From: Myxococcales bacterium
Lineage (GTDB): Bacteria; Myxococcota_A; Polyangia; Polyangiales; Polyangiaceae
Direction of reading: 5' to 3'
NCBI GenBank assembly: GCA_013297655.1
Contig: JAAFHV010000040.1
Span: forward strand, 1 to 47,598
Length of the DNA: 47,598 bases
Both the position numbers and the translations under genes were made by a program. Position 1 is the stretch's first letter, and each line of letters starts with the position of its first letter. This document shows positions 40,896-47,598 of the stretch, piece by piece. The notes under the pieces are model-generated. The model searched no databases and was not told the DNA's origin. It worked only from the letters and a program-made list of their open reading frames with translations.

Positions 40896-42860
40896 ATGTC
40901 CGAGACCCTCGGCACGTGGGAGCGTGCCCTCTCGAAGCGCCTCGCCGAAGCGGGATCTCCCACGGATTCGGCTGCCGACCCCCTCGACGTACTCGCGGCG
41001 ATCGACGCGACCGAAGCGGCGCGTTTCGCGCTCCGTCTGATGCTCGTCGACGAGATGCGGAACCTCACGCCCTACGAGATGGCGCTCGGCGATCGCAAGC
41101 GAGCGGCGCACGGCACGATACTTCGCGGGCTCTCGGGGCTCTCGCTCGACGAGATGACGTCGGCGCTCGTCATCGGCGCGTTGTGGGTGAACTGGAACGT
41201 GCCCTGGCAGCACGAGCGCTTCACCTTCCTGAGCGAGCACCCCGCGCTCCTGGCGCCCGAGGCGCGGCTCCACGTGCTACGCGCCGCGGTGGCCGCGCAC
41301 GGATGGCTTGCCGCCCCCGTGGGATGGTTCCTCCACCGCCTCATCGAGGATCCTGTCCCCGAATCGGGGGACGAGCTCTACGCGGCGTGGCGCGAGCATC
41401 GGGGCGACGCGCGCGTGGAGCCCGCGCTGGCGGAGGCGGTGATCGCCGCGGGGCATTGTGAGGGGATCGCAGCCATCGCGGCGACGCTCGACACGGATAC
41501 CCCGTCCCGCGACGCCGTGAGCGCCAGCCTCTGCCTCGACCCGACTACCGCGACCGAGCGCCTCGGCCACCTCTTGGATCCTGCGCGCTTCGATCCCGGC
41601 CCGCGCCCGCTCGGAAGCACTCATCTCCTCGATGCGCTCAAGGCCAACGGCCTCCGAGGCGGCGAAATTCATGGTTTTCCCTCGCGCCGACCGCGCGGAT
41701 GGGTGCGCGCCGACCCACGATGGGTCCCGCTCCTCTTGTCGCTCCGAGGGAACCGCGATCCGAACGTCTCGTCTCCCGTGCGCGGCGCGCTCGCTCACGC
41801 CGATCCCGAGGTCGTCGCCGCCCATCTGCCGAAGCCATCGAAGAAAAAGACGGGCAAAGGGCTCACGCTGCGGGAAGCGGGCCGCGCGCCGTTCGTCGGC
41901 GGGGCGTACTGGGGGGATCCGATGGTCACGGCGGGGGGCCGTTTGGCGCTCTTTCCAAGGATATCCCACCTCGAGGTCCGGCACGTCACGGACGGCTTCC
42001 CTATCGCGTTTGCCTTCGAGCTGCCCGCGGGGCTCGCGCTCCCGAGCGAAGCGCGCGACCTCCACGACGACGGGTGGGGTCGTGAGGGCATCCACGGCAT
42101 CGCCCTCCACCCGAAGGCGTCGCGTGTCGCGCTCTCGGCGTCGTCGCGCGACGACTCCAAGAACGGCGTGTTCTTGCTCGACGAGGCAGGCCGCGTCACG
42201 GCGCGCTGGAAGGCGGAAGACGCCTCTCCCCACCGGCTCCACTGGGGTGCCGACGGGACCACGTTGTGGGTCATGGCGGACGCGGACGGCGCCGTCGTCG
42301 TCGCCCTCGATCCCGAGACCCTCGAGGAGCGTGGTCGTTGCACGATTGGCAACTTCCCCCCGCCCGCGTTCCCGAGCGCGTTCGCTCACCCAACAGACGA
42401 CGTGGCCTGTTTCCAGATCGTGTGTGGGCAGGACGGATTCTGGGTGAAGTGCGTGGAGCGAGCGGCAAAAGGCTACAAAGTCAGGAGCCAGAAGCTCAGC
42501 GCGGTGCACCACGACTGGCTGATGTACGGCTTGGCCGAGGGGGGAGCGGCGGTCCTCACGTCGAACGACACGAAGCTCCTCGTGCGCGACTGGCCGACGA
42601 TGAAACCAAGGAAGGGAAAGGTGCTCGGCGGGCAACCTTGGGGCATCGCAGGCTCGGCGAAGTGGGTCATCGTCCCGGTCGCGACGGTGGGCAGCGCCGC
42701 GGACCAGTTCGAGGTCTTCCGCCTCCCGGACGGCGACAAGGTCGGCACGGGCCCCTGGCCGGCGGGGCACGTGCTGCTCGACCTGTGCGGCGACATGGCG
42801 CTGACCACGAAGGACGGCGAGGTGCATGTTTGGAAGCTCGAGGGGCTCGGAGATCGGTGA
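40896..42860 (+). CDS. Large orphan protein, HEAT-like N-terminus and beta-propeller-like C-terminus
   Basis: The protein has 654 residues with no signal or membrane segment, so it is probably cytosolic. The first 330 residues are helical and Leu/Ala-rich with repeated LEDP/HADPEVVAAHL-like units that could be HEAT repeats. From about 345 on it turns to strands: IHGIALHPKASRVALSASS, GVFLLDEAGRVTARWKAED, LHWGADGTTLWVMADADG, AVVVALDPETLEERG and KDGEVHVWKLEG. These resemble WD40-type blades. Domain assignments are pattern-based. It is followed by pdxH on the same strand after 120 bp. No family name can be given. Confidence 0.8.
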   Translation: MSETLGTWERALSKRLAEAGSPTDSAADPLDVLAAIDATEAARFALRLMLVDEMRNLTPYEMALGDRKRAAHGTILRGLSGLSLDEMTSALVIGALWVNWNVPWQHERFTFLSEHPALLAPEARLHVLRAAVAAHGWLAAPVGWFLHRLIEDPVPESGDELYAAWREHRGDARVEPALAEAVIAAGHCEGIAAIAATLDTDTPSRDAVSASLCLDPTTATERLGHLLDPARFDPGPRPLGSTHLLDALKANGLRGGEIHGFPSRRPRGWVRADPRWVPLLLSLRGNRDPNVSSPVRGALAHADPEVVAAHLPKPSKKKTGKGLTLREAGRAPFVGGAYWGDPMVTAGGRLALFPRISHLEVRHVTDGFPIAFAFELPAGLALPSEARDLHDDGWGREGIHGIALHPKASRVALSASSRDDSKNGVFLLDEAGRVTARWKAEDASPHRLHWGADGTTLWVMADADGAVVVALDPETLEERGRCTIGNFPPPAFPSAFAHPTDDVACFQIVCGQDGFWVKCVERAAKGYKVRSQKLSAVHHDWLMYGLAEGGAAVLTSNDTKLLVRDWPTMKPRKGKVLGGQPWGIAGSAKWVIVPVATVGSAADQFEVFRLPDGDKVGTGPWPAGHVLLDLCGDMALTTKDGEVHVWKLEGLGDR

Positions 42861-42980
42861 GGACGCGCATCGCATGACCGGGACCTTCGGTTCGGGGAAG
42901 CGCGACACCACGATGGGCTCTGCGCGAGCGCTCGCTGGACGCGCCTTCTCCCGCGCACCGAACGGCACTAGGGTCGTCGC

Positions 42981-43625
42981 ATGATCCCGAGCGCTCCTAT
43001 CGCATCCCTTCGCCAAGAATACGGCGACGCTCCGCTCGATCCGGCGTCTCTCCCGGCCGATCCGCTCGCCGCGTTCCTCGCCTTCTTCGAGTCCGCGCGC
43101 GCCGCCGAGGTCCCGGAGCCGAACGCGATGACCCTCGCGACGAGCACCACGGACGGCCCCTCCGCGCGGATCGTGCTCCTCAAGGGCGTCGACGATCGCG
43201 GCTTCACGTTCTACACGAACTACGCGAGCGCCAAGGCCAAGGAGCTCGCCGCCGACCCTCGCTGCGGCCTCGTGTTTTCGTGGGTGGAGATTCAGCGTCA
43301 GGTTCGGGTTCGGGGTGTGGCGGAGAAGGTCTCCCGCGAAGAGTCGGAGGCGTACTTTCGCGTTCGTCCGCGCCAAAGCCAGCTCGGCGCCTGGGCCTCG
43401 GCGCAGAGCGAGGTGCTCCCTTCGCGCGAGGTGCTCGAGGCCGAGATGCGCGCCGTCACCGAGCGGTTCGAGGGTCGCGACGTGCCGATCCCGCCGCACT
43501 GGGGCGGCTACCGCGTGGTGCCCTCCGTCGTGGAGCTCTGGCAGGGCCGAAGGAGCCGCCTCCACGATCGCGTGCGCTATACACGGATCGCGGAGGGCTG
43601 GAAGAAGGACCGTCTGTCGCCGTAG
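42981..43625 (+). CDS. pdxH: Pyridoxamine/pyridoxine 5'-phosphate oxidase
   Basis: This FMN enzyme oxidises PNP or PMP to pyridoxal 5'-phosphate, the last step of vitamin B6 salvage. The 214-residue protein has the usual length. FMN and substrate motifs are visible: ARIVLLKGVDDRGFTFYTNYASAKAKEL, VEIQRQVRVRGVAEKV, YFRVRPRQSQLGAWAS and, near the end, WGGYRVVPSVVELWQGRRSRLHDRVRYTR. The C-terminal RLHDR is the substrate-binding signature. ATG 42981 precedes the normal N-terminal helix. It is convergent with the MYXO-CTERM gene. Confidence 0.96.
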   Translation: MIPSAPIASLRQEYGDAPLDPASLPADPLAAFLAFFESARAAEVPEPNAMTLATSTTDGPSARIVLLKGVDDRGFTFYTNYASAKAKELAADPRCGLVFSWVEIQRQVRVRGVAEKVSREESEAYFRVRPRQSQLGAWASAQSEVLPSREVLEAEMRAVTERFEGRDVPIPPHWGGYRVVPSVVELWQGRRSRLHDRVRYTRIAEGWKKDRLSP

Positions 43626-43636
43626 GTGCTTCGGGG

Positions 43637-44590
43637 CTACGCGCGGTTCGACATCCGGCGGCGCACGGCGCGGGCCATCACGAGCGCGGCGGCGACGAGG
43701 GCGAGGCCACCCGAGGACGAGAGCGCGAGTGACGGCGAGGCGTTGCACCCGCCGCCTTCCAGGTTCGACGCGTTCGTCGCGCCAGCGTCGTCCACGCCGC
43801 CGTCGCTCGGGCCGACCGGCGGCGGCGCGGGGGGAGGGTCACATTCGATCGTGACCTCGAGCGGCACGGCTGGAGGATCCGAAGTCGCGCCAGCGACGTG
43901 GGCCTCGAGGGTGAGCGCGATCGTTTTTTTTCCGACCTCACCGTCGGCGCAGAGTCCGGCCGTGCTCGTGATGCCGCGCGACAGCGCGTCGCGCCAACCG
44001 ATCCCGAGCTCCACGACGCCCGCCGTCGGGAATGCGTTGCCATAAGCGACCGTGCCCCATACCGCGGGTTTTCCGGCCACCTTGAGGTCGAACATGGTCA
44101 GCGGCAGGAACGGCGCGAGCTCGGCCGAAGGTGTGAATACGACCGGCGTCGCGCGTTGATTGGCTTTTGGCGTACCCAGCGCGAGGGTGCCCGCGACAGT
44201 GGGAAGCGGCGCGCTCGGGCCGACCTCGAAGGTGGTCGTCGCCTCCCGCTCGATCCTGTCCGAGCAGGTGCCCTCGATCGAGAGCTGCAGTTGCGGAGTC
44301 GGCTTGAGCTCCGCGTCCGGGACGAGCAGAAGCGCGCGTGAACGTGGGTCGGGCGCGCTCGTGAGCACGGCGTCCACCGGCTCGAGCTTGCCCGCGCCGA
44401 GGGTCGTCGTCACCCCCGAGGCGTCGTTCGTGAGCGCGACGAGCGCGGGCGCGTTCGCGGGGATCTTCGCGCCACCGCGTGGACGAAGCTCGATCTGGCA
44501 GGTGGGCCGCGGCGCTCCGGCCTCCGCCCAGGCTGCTGTCGGAGTCACCGAGCCGAGGACGATAGCCAACCAGATTCGAGCTCGCTTCAT
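43637..44590 (-). CDS. Secreted protein with MYXO-CTERM-type C-terminal anchor
   Basis: The 317-residue protein has a signal peptide (MKRARIWLAIVLGSVTPTAAWAEA), then beta-rich sequence with Cys residues. A Pro/Gly/Asp linker leads to GGGCNASPSLALSSSGGLALVAAALVMARAVRRRMSNRA written in pieces: GGGCNASP, a hydrophobic helix GGLALVAAALVMARAV, and RRRMSNRA. The Cys-helix-Arg tail is the MYXO-CTERM sorting pattern, processed in myxobacteria by an archaeosortase-like or rhombosortase-like route. This supports the taxonomic placement. ATG 44590 is supported by GGAGG about eight bases upstream; an upstream TTG would remove that spacing. Function of the body is unknown. Confidence 0.85.
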   Translation of the reverse strand: MKRARIWLAIVLGSVTPTAAWAEAGAPRPTCQIELRPRGGAKIPANAPALVALTNDASGVTTTLGAGKLEPVDAVLTSAPDPRSRALLLVPDAELKPTPQLQLSIEGTCSDRIEREATTTFEVGPSAPLPTVAGTLALGTPKANQRATPVVFTPSAELAPFLPLTMFDLKVAGKPAVWGTVAYGNAFPTAGVVELGIGWRDALSRGITSTAGLCADGEVGKKTIALTLEAHVAGATSDPPAVPLEVTIECDPPPAPPPVGPSDGGVDDAGATNASNLEGGGCNASPSLALSSSGGLALVAAALVMARAVRRRMSNRA

Positions 44591-45031
44591 CACAACCTCC
44601 AAGAGAGCGACATCCTCGCTCAGGCGCAGACAAGAGCACGTGGTGTGCCACTCGAATGAGCTGGCAACCCAGACCGGTCACGCGTGGTACGGCACGGTCT
44701 GGCGCATTGGCGGGGACTCCATGGCCATGCCCATTCGTGGCGTCGCTCGGTCCTGCGGACCTCCCTCCCCACGGTCCATCGTGCCCCCCCTGCGAGCTTC
44801 GCTCTCCCGGTTGGCACGAAGGGTTCGTGGCGTCGCTCGGTCCTGCGGACCTCCCTCCCCACGGTCCATCGTGCCCCCCGTGCGAGCTTCGCTCCCGGTT
44901 GGCACGAGACGGTGCGTGGCGCGCCAAACCCCTCTGGGCGTCCGATACGTGAAGAATACACGCGATCGAGGTGCGCCGATCGCGCTCGGGTTCTCTTTGC
45001 CAATTCGGGTGCGCTCTGAGAGGCTGTTCCG
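44591..45031. other. Intergenic stretch with long direct repeats
   Basis: About 440 bases lie between two divergent genes. No supportable gene is seen on either strand. The central part is the 90-bp direct repeat listed separately. The left part should contain the promoter of the MYXO-CTERM gene and the right part that of the TPM-like/Tim44-like operon. Confidence 0.6.
44734..44907. repeat. 90-bp tandem direct repeat, two copies
   Basis: Unit 1 runs 44734-44819 and unit 2 runs 44824-44907, both starting ttcgtggcgtcgctcggtcc and ending ggttggcacga. They differ by a C/G change and a two-base deletion (gctctcccgg against gctcccgg), so the duplication is recent. Each unit contains GGTCC-TGC-GGACC and a longer pair CGTGCC ... 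GGCACG around the small hairpin GCGAGCTTCGC, so each could fold as RNA or DNA. A shorter related piece (gtgcgtggcg) follows at about 44912. Confidence 0.88.
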
Positions 45032-45640
45032 ATGAAGGCCTTTTTTTCGCCCGACGCGAAAGAGAAGCTCTCGGGGGCCGTGACCGGGATCGAAGGTGGC
45101 ACCGCGGCCGAGCTGGTCGTCAGCGTGCGCGCGCGTTCGGCGACCTACCGCGACGTCGATTTTCTGACCGGCTTCGGCTTCTCCTTCGTCGCGCTTTTGG
45201 TGCTGCTCTTCGATCCGATCGAGCTCGACGAGCGGCTGTTTCCCCTCGAAATCGTGGTCGCGTTCGTGATCGGTACGTTCGTGTCGGCGCACGCGCTGGG
45301 CCCCCTCGTCCTCCCCGAGAAGCGCAAGAGGGACGAGGTCGATCGCGCGGCGAAGGTCGCGTTCGTCGATCAGAAGATTGGGGCGACCACCCGTCGCTGC
45401 GGTCTCTTCGTGTATGCCTCCGGCCTCGAGGGCATGGTGAAGCTCGTGTCCGACGTGGGCGTGCCGCTCGACAAGCTCACGTCCGACCTGGAAAAAGCAC
45501 GAACCAGCCTCGAGGAGGCGCTCCGACGCGACGACGTCGCCGCGTTCGTCACCGGCCTCGAGGTGCTCGGGACCGCGCTCGCCCGTGAGCTCCCCCGTCG
45601 CGAGGACGACGTGAACGAGCTCCCCGACGAGGTCGCATGA
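45032..45640 (+). CDS. TPM-domain-like protein with two membrane helices
   Basis: The 202-residue protein starts like a TPM-type domain (LSGAVTGIEGGTAAELVVSVRARSATY). Two membrane helices follow (FLTGFGFSFVALLVLLF and LEIVVAFVIGTFVSAHALGPLVL), then the second half with TTRRCGLFVYASGLEGMVKLVSDVGVP. TPM domains occur in membrane-linked acid phosphatase-like proteins. The start ATG 45032 follows GAGAGG. The stop overlaps the next start by four bases (ATGA), so it is translated together with the Tim44-like gene. Confidence 0.75.
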   Translation: MKAFFSPDAKEKLSGAVTGIEGGTAAELVVSVRARSATYRDVDFLTGFGFSFVALLVLLFDPIELDERLFPLEIVVAFVIGTFVSAHALGPLVLPEKRKRDEVDRAAKVAFVDQKIGATTRRCGLFVYASGLEGMVKLVSDVGVPLDKLTSDLEKARTSLEEALRRDDVAAFVTGLEVLGTALARELPRREDDVNELPDEVA

Positions 45641-47178
45641 GACGCCGCGCCAACGTATGGCTCGTCATCGTCGCGCTCGTCGTCGCCGCGCCTGCCGTCG
45701 CCTTCGCGCGCCCGGGTGGTGGTCAGAGCTTCAGCGGTGGAGGGAGCAAGAGCTCGGGAGGGGGCTCGTCGAGCCGCAGCTCGGGAGGCGGATCGTCGAG
45801 TCGCAGCTCGGGAGGTGGATCGTCGAGCGGCTCGGGAGGTGGCAGCCCGCTCGGCGGGCTCGTGGTTCTGATCATCTGCGCCGGTGTCGTCGCGGTGATG
45901 AAGGCGATGAACCGGCCCACCGGCGGATACACCACGGGTTACCCCGGGAACGCGCGTCCGTACGTGCCGATGCCCCTCCAGCACTACGTGCAAACCAAAC
46001 CCGAGGTGCCCGCCCGCACCCGCCTCCGCGCCCTCGAGTCGCACGATCCGGCCTTCTCGGTGATCGTGTTCGAGGACTTCGTATCTGCACTCTACACAGA
46101 AGTTATGATGGCGGCGGGGCAGGGCGTGCTCGAGCGGTTCGCGCCCTACCTCGGCGATGGCGGTCGTCGCATCCTCACGACGCGGCCTCTTCACGGCGTG
46201 TCTCACGTGCTCGTCGGCGCGATGAAGATCGACGCGGTCGAGGGCCTGGAGGCGAACGCGACGCACGTGACGGTGCACGTGGTGTTCGAGTCGAACCTCG
46301 CCCGTCGCGATCCCGCGAGCGGCCACGAGCAGGCGATCTATTCGATGGAAAAGTGGAGCCTTCGCCGCGCGAAGAACGCGAAGTCACGAAGCCCGGACAA
46401 GGCGCGTGTGTTCGGCTGCCCGAGCTGTTCGGCGCCGCTCGAACAGATCCTCGCCGGCAAGTGCAAGTACTGCGGCAACGACGTGAGCACCGGCGCGTTC
46501 GACTGGGTCGTCGTACACGTAGAGATCCTGCAGAACCTCGATCGTGGGCCGATGCTCACCGGCAACACGGAAGAGCAGGGGAACGAGCTCCCCACCGTGG
46601 TCGACGACCGCGCCCGTGGGCGCATGGACGAGCTCGCGCGCCGCGACACCGCCTTCTCCTACTCGGGGTTCCTCGCCCGCGTATCGCATGTATTCCACAC
46701 GTTTCACGCCACCTGGTCGGCGCGCGATCTCGGCGCGATGCGCCCCTACTTGAGCGACGCGCTCTTCACGACGCAGACCTACTGGGTGTCCGAGTACAAG
46801 CGGCAGCGCCTCCGAAACGTGAGCGAGAACGCGACGGTGCTCTCGGTGGAGCTCGCCCGCGTCACGAGCGACACGTACTTCGACGCGATCACGGTCCGCA
46901 TTTACGCGAGCTGTCTCGACTATACGCTCTCCGACGATTCGGGTGCGATCGTGAGCGGCAACCGTTCGCAGCCACGTCGCTACACCGAGTACTGGACGTT
47001 CGTGCGCAGCCGCGAGGCGAAGGGCCCCGCGCGGGTCGACCAAGCGTGCCCCCGCTGCGGCGCGCCCCTCGCGATCAACATGAGTGGAAACTGCACGCAT
47101 TGCCAAGCGAAGGTCACGAGCGGCAGCTTCGACTGGGTGCTCTCGCGCATCGAGCAGGACGAGGTCTACGCCGGCTAA
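45637..47178 (+). CDS. Tim44-like membrane protein with internal duplication and two zinc ribbons
   Basis: The 513-residue protein has a signal or anchor segment, a Gly/Ser-rich stretch (27-70), and a membrane helix (LGGLVVLIICAGVVAVMK). It then shows two copies of the same unit: a Tim44-like domain (about 130-250 and 330-460), a zinc ribbon (Cys261, 264, 276, 279 and Cys471, 474, 486, 489) and a short FDWV...E tail (SFDWV near 498, AFDWV near 287). Bacterial Tim44-like proteins are thought to bind membranes or help protein traffic. The duplication with ribbons is unusual. It overlaps the TPM-like gene by four bases. Confidence 0.85.
   Translation: MRRRANVWLVIVALVVAAPAVAFARPGGGQSFSGGGSKSSGGGSSSRSSGGGSSSRSSGGGSSSGSGGGSPLGGLVVLIICAGVVAVMKAMNRPTGGYTTGYPGNARPYVPMPLQHYVQTKPEVPARTRLRALESHDPAFSVIVFEDFVSALYTEVMMAAGQGVLERFAPYLGDGGRRILTTRPLHGVSHVLVGAMKIDAVEGLEANATHVTVHVVFESNLARRDPASGHEQAIYSMEKWSLRRAKNAKSRSPDKARVFGCPSCSAPLEQILAGKCKYCGNDVSTGAFDWVVVHVEILQNLDRGPMLTGNTEEQGNELPTVVDDRARGRMDELARRDTAFSYSGFLARVSHVFHTFHATWSARDLGAMRPYLSDALFTTQTYWVSEYKRQRLRNVSENATVLSVELARVTSDTYFDAITVRIYASCLDYTLSDDSGAIVSGNRSQPRRYTEYWTFVRSREAKGPARVDQACPRCGAPLAINMSGNCTHCQAKVTSGSFDWVLSRIEQDEVYAG
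45754..45845 (+). repeat. 27-bp in-frame coding repeat (Gly/Ser-rich)
   Basis: Units starting tcgggagg lie at 45754, 45781 and 45808, with a shortened fourth piece from 45832. They encode SGGGSSSRS-type units in the linker between the signal segment and membrane helix of the Tim44-like protein. The length is a multiple of three, so copy changes would keep the frame. Confidence 0.8.
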
Positions 47179-47215
47179 AAAAGGGGCGTCGCCGCGATCC
47201 CTCGCGACGACGCCC
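47178..47215 (-). terminator. Intrinsic terminator for the small minus-strand gene
   Basis: The arms 47184-47196 and 47203-47215 form a 13-bp stem with one mismatch around the loop atccct. On the minus strand it is followed directly by a run of six T (complement of 47178-47183). It faces the small acidic gene, which ends at 47227. On the plus strand there is no T run, but the hairpin may also help end the Tim44-like transcript. Confidence 0.82.
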
Positions 47216-47226
47216 GCGACCTGGTC

Positions 47227-47355
47227 TCACTCCGAGTCGTCCTCCAGGGGTCCCGAAGGCGCCGCCGGCAACATCGGCACGGTAGGAGCATCGAAGATCG
47301 AATCCTCCTCGCCGCCCTCGTCCTCCGCAAACGTCCTCTTCGGTTCATTCGGCAT
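47227..47355 (-). CDS. Small acidic protein (42 residues)
   Basis: The product is MPNEPKRTFAEDEGGEEDS followed by IFDAPTVPMLPAAPSGPLEDDSE. It is acidic, Pro-rich and without hydrophobic core, so probably unfolded. An AAAGGA sequence sits seven bases before ATG 47355, and an intrinsic terminator lies 11 bases past the stop. Together these make it a credible small gene. The function is unknown; it could be a regulatory or chaperone-interacting peptide, or a leader-type precursor, but there is no peptide-modifying enzyme nearby. Confidence 0.62.
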   Translation of the reverse strand: MPNEPKRTFAEDEGGEEDSIFDAPTVPMLPAAPSGPLEDDSE

Positions 47356-47598
47356 ATCGAGATCCTTTCGCCAAGAGGCACCGCGCCTCGAGCCCCTCTC
47401 GACGCCCCCCACCCATTCGTTTCCCCCCCCAAAAATTCCCCGCCTCCCGACGCGAGCCCGCGCCCGTCTCGAGCGCGCCCGTCTCGAGCGCGAGTCCGCG
47501 AGCGCGCCCCGAGCGAGCGCCAAGGAGAAGACGGGCTGATTTTCGTCAAGACCGAGCCTGGCCAAGGAGGATCGCCCGGAACCGACTTCTGTCGGTGA

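Noticed and set aside
44734-44907. Small coding frame across the 90-bp repeats
   Set aside because: Frames exist on the plus strand (for example 44656-44952), but the two-base deletion in unit 2 shifts the frame between copies, which argues against coding.

Overview
The window is a stretch of a high-GC chromosome, most probably of a myxobacterium of the Polyangiales type. I base this on strong G/C third-position codon bias, many lipoproteins with Asp/Pro/Ala-rich linkers after the lipobox, Ser/Thr-kinase-like proteins, a Cys-TM-Arg C-terminal tail of the MYXO-CTERM kind (43637-44590), and many orphan proteins around a normal housekeeping set. No 16S gene or species-specific marker is present, so the placement is an inference.

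Layout. 1-612 is non-coding and repeat-rich (18-bp tandem repeats, 33-bp direct repeats). 613-9230 holds htpG, a small envelope protein, tex, a STAS-like protein, tRNA-Leu(UAG), a VTT/DedA-like membrane protein, an orphan with a UvrD/PcrA-type C-terminal motif, and a membrane-anchored kinase-like protein whose catalytic Asp is replaced. 9231-9917 has no supported gene. 9918-16986 holds tmk, an orphan lipoprotein, a PHB-depolymerase-type esterase, the cydAB quinol oxidase operon and another lipoprotein. 16983-17176 is a palindromic MITE-like element; a second, inverted copy lies at 40580-40735. 17211-22662 holds an ECF sigma factor with a small membrane partner, divergent from two overlapping GT-C glycosyltransferase-like genes. 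22762-25915 holds an ABC-F ATPase and a lipoprotein.

26079-32041 is the most unusual part. It is a compact, co-directional four-gene operon with 4-bp overlaps or a 7-bp gap: a histone-H1-tailed winged-helix protein, an AAA-type P-loop ATPase, a Cas4/AddB-like Fe-S nuclease fused to a HerA-like translocase, and a clear pseudokinase. The arrangement suggests a DNA-end-processing or anti-invader machine. I do not recognise it as a named system.

32026-47598 holds a tandem glutaredoxin/GST-like protein, a DUF1345 membrane protein, a GNAT acetyltransferase, a zinc-finger anti-sigma-like membrane protein, a KirBac-type potassium channel, a PhnB-like VOC protein, a GAF/HD-GYP protein, a large HEAT/beta-propeller-like orphan, pdxH, a MYXO-CTERM protein, a 90-bp direct repeat, a TPM-like/Tim44-like two-gene operon, and a small acidic protein with its own intrinsic terminator. 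No transposase, integrase, rRNA or CRISPR array was seen.
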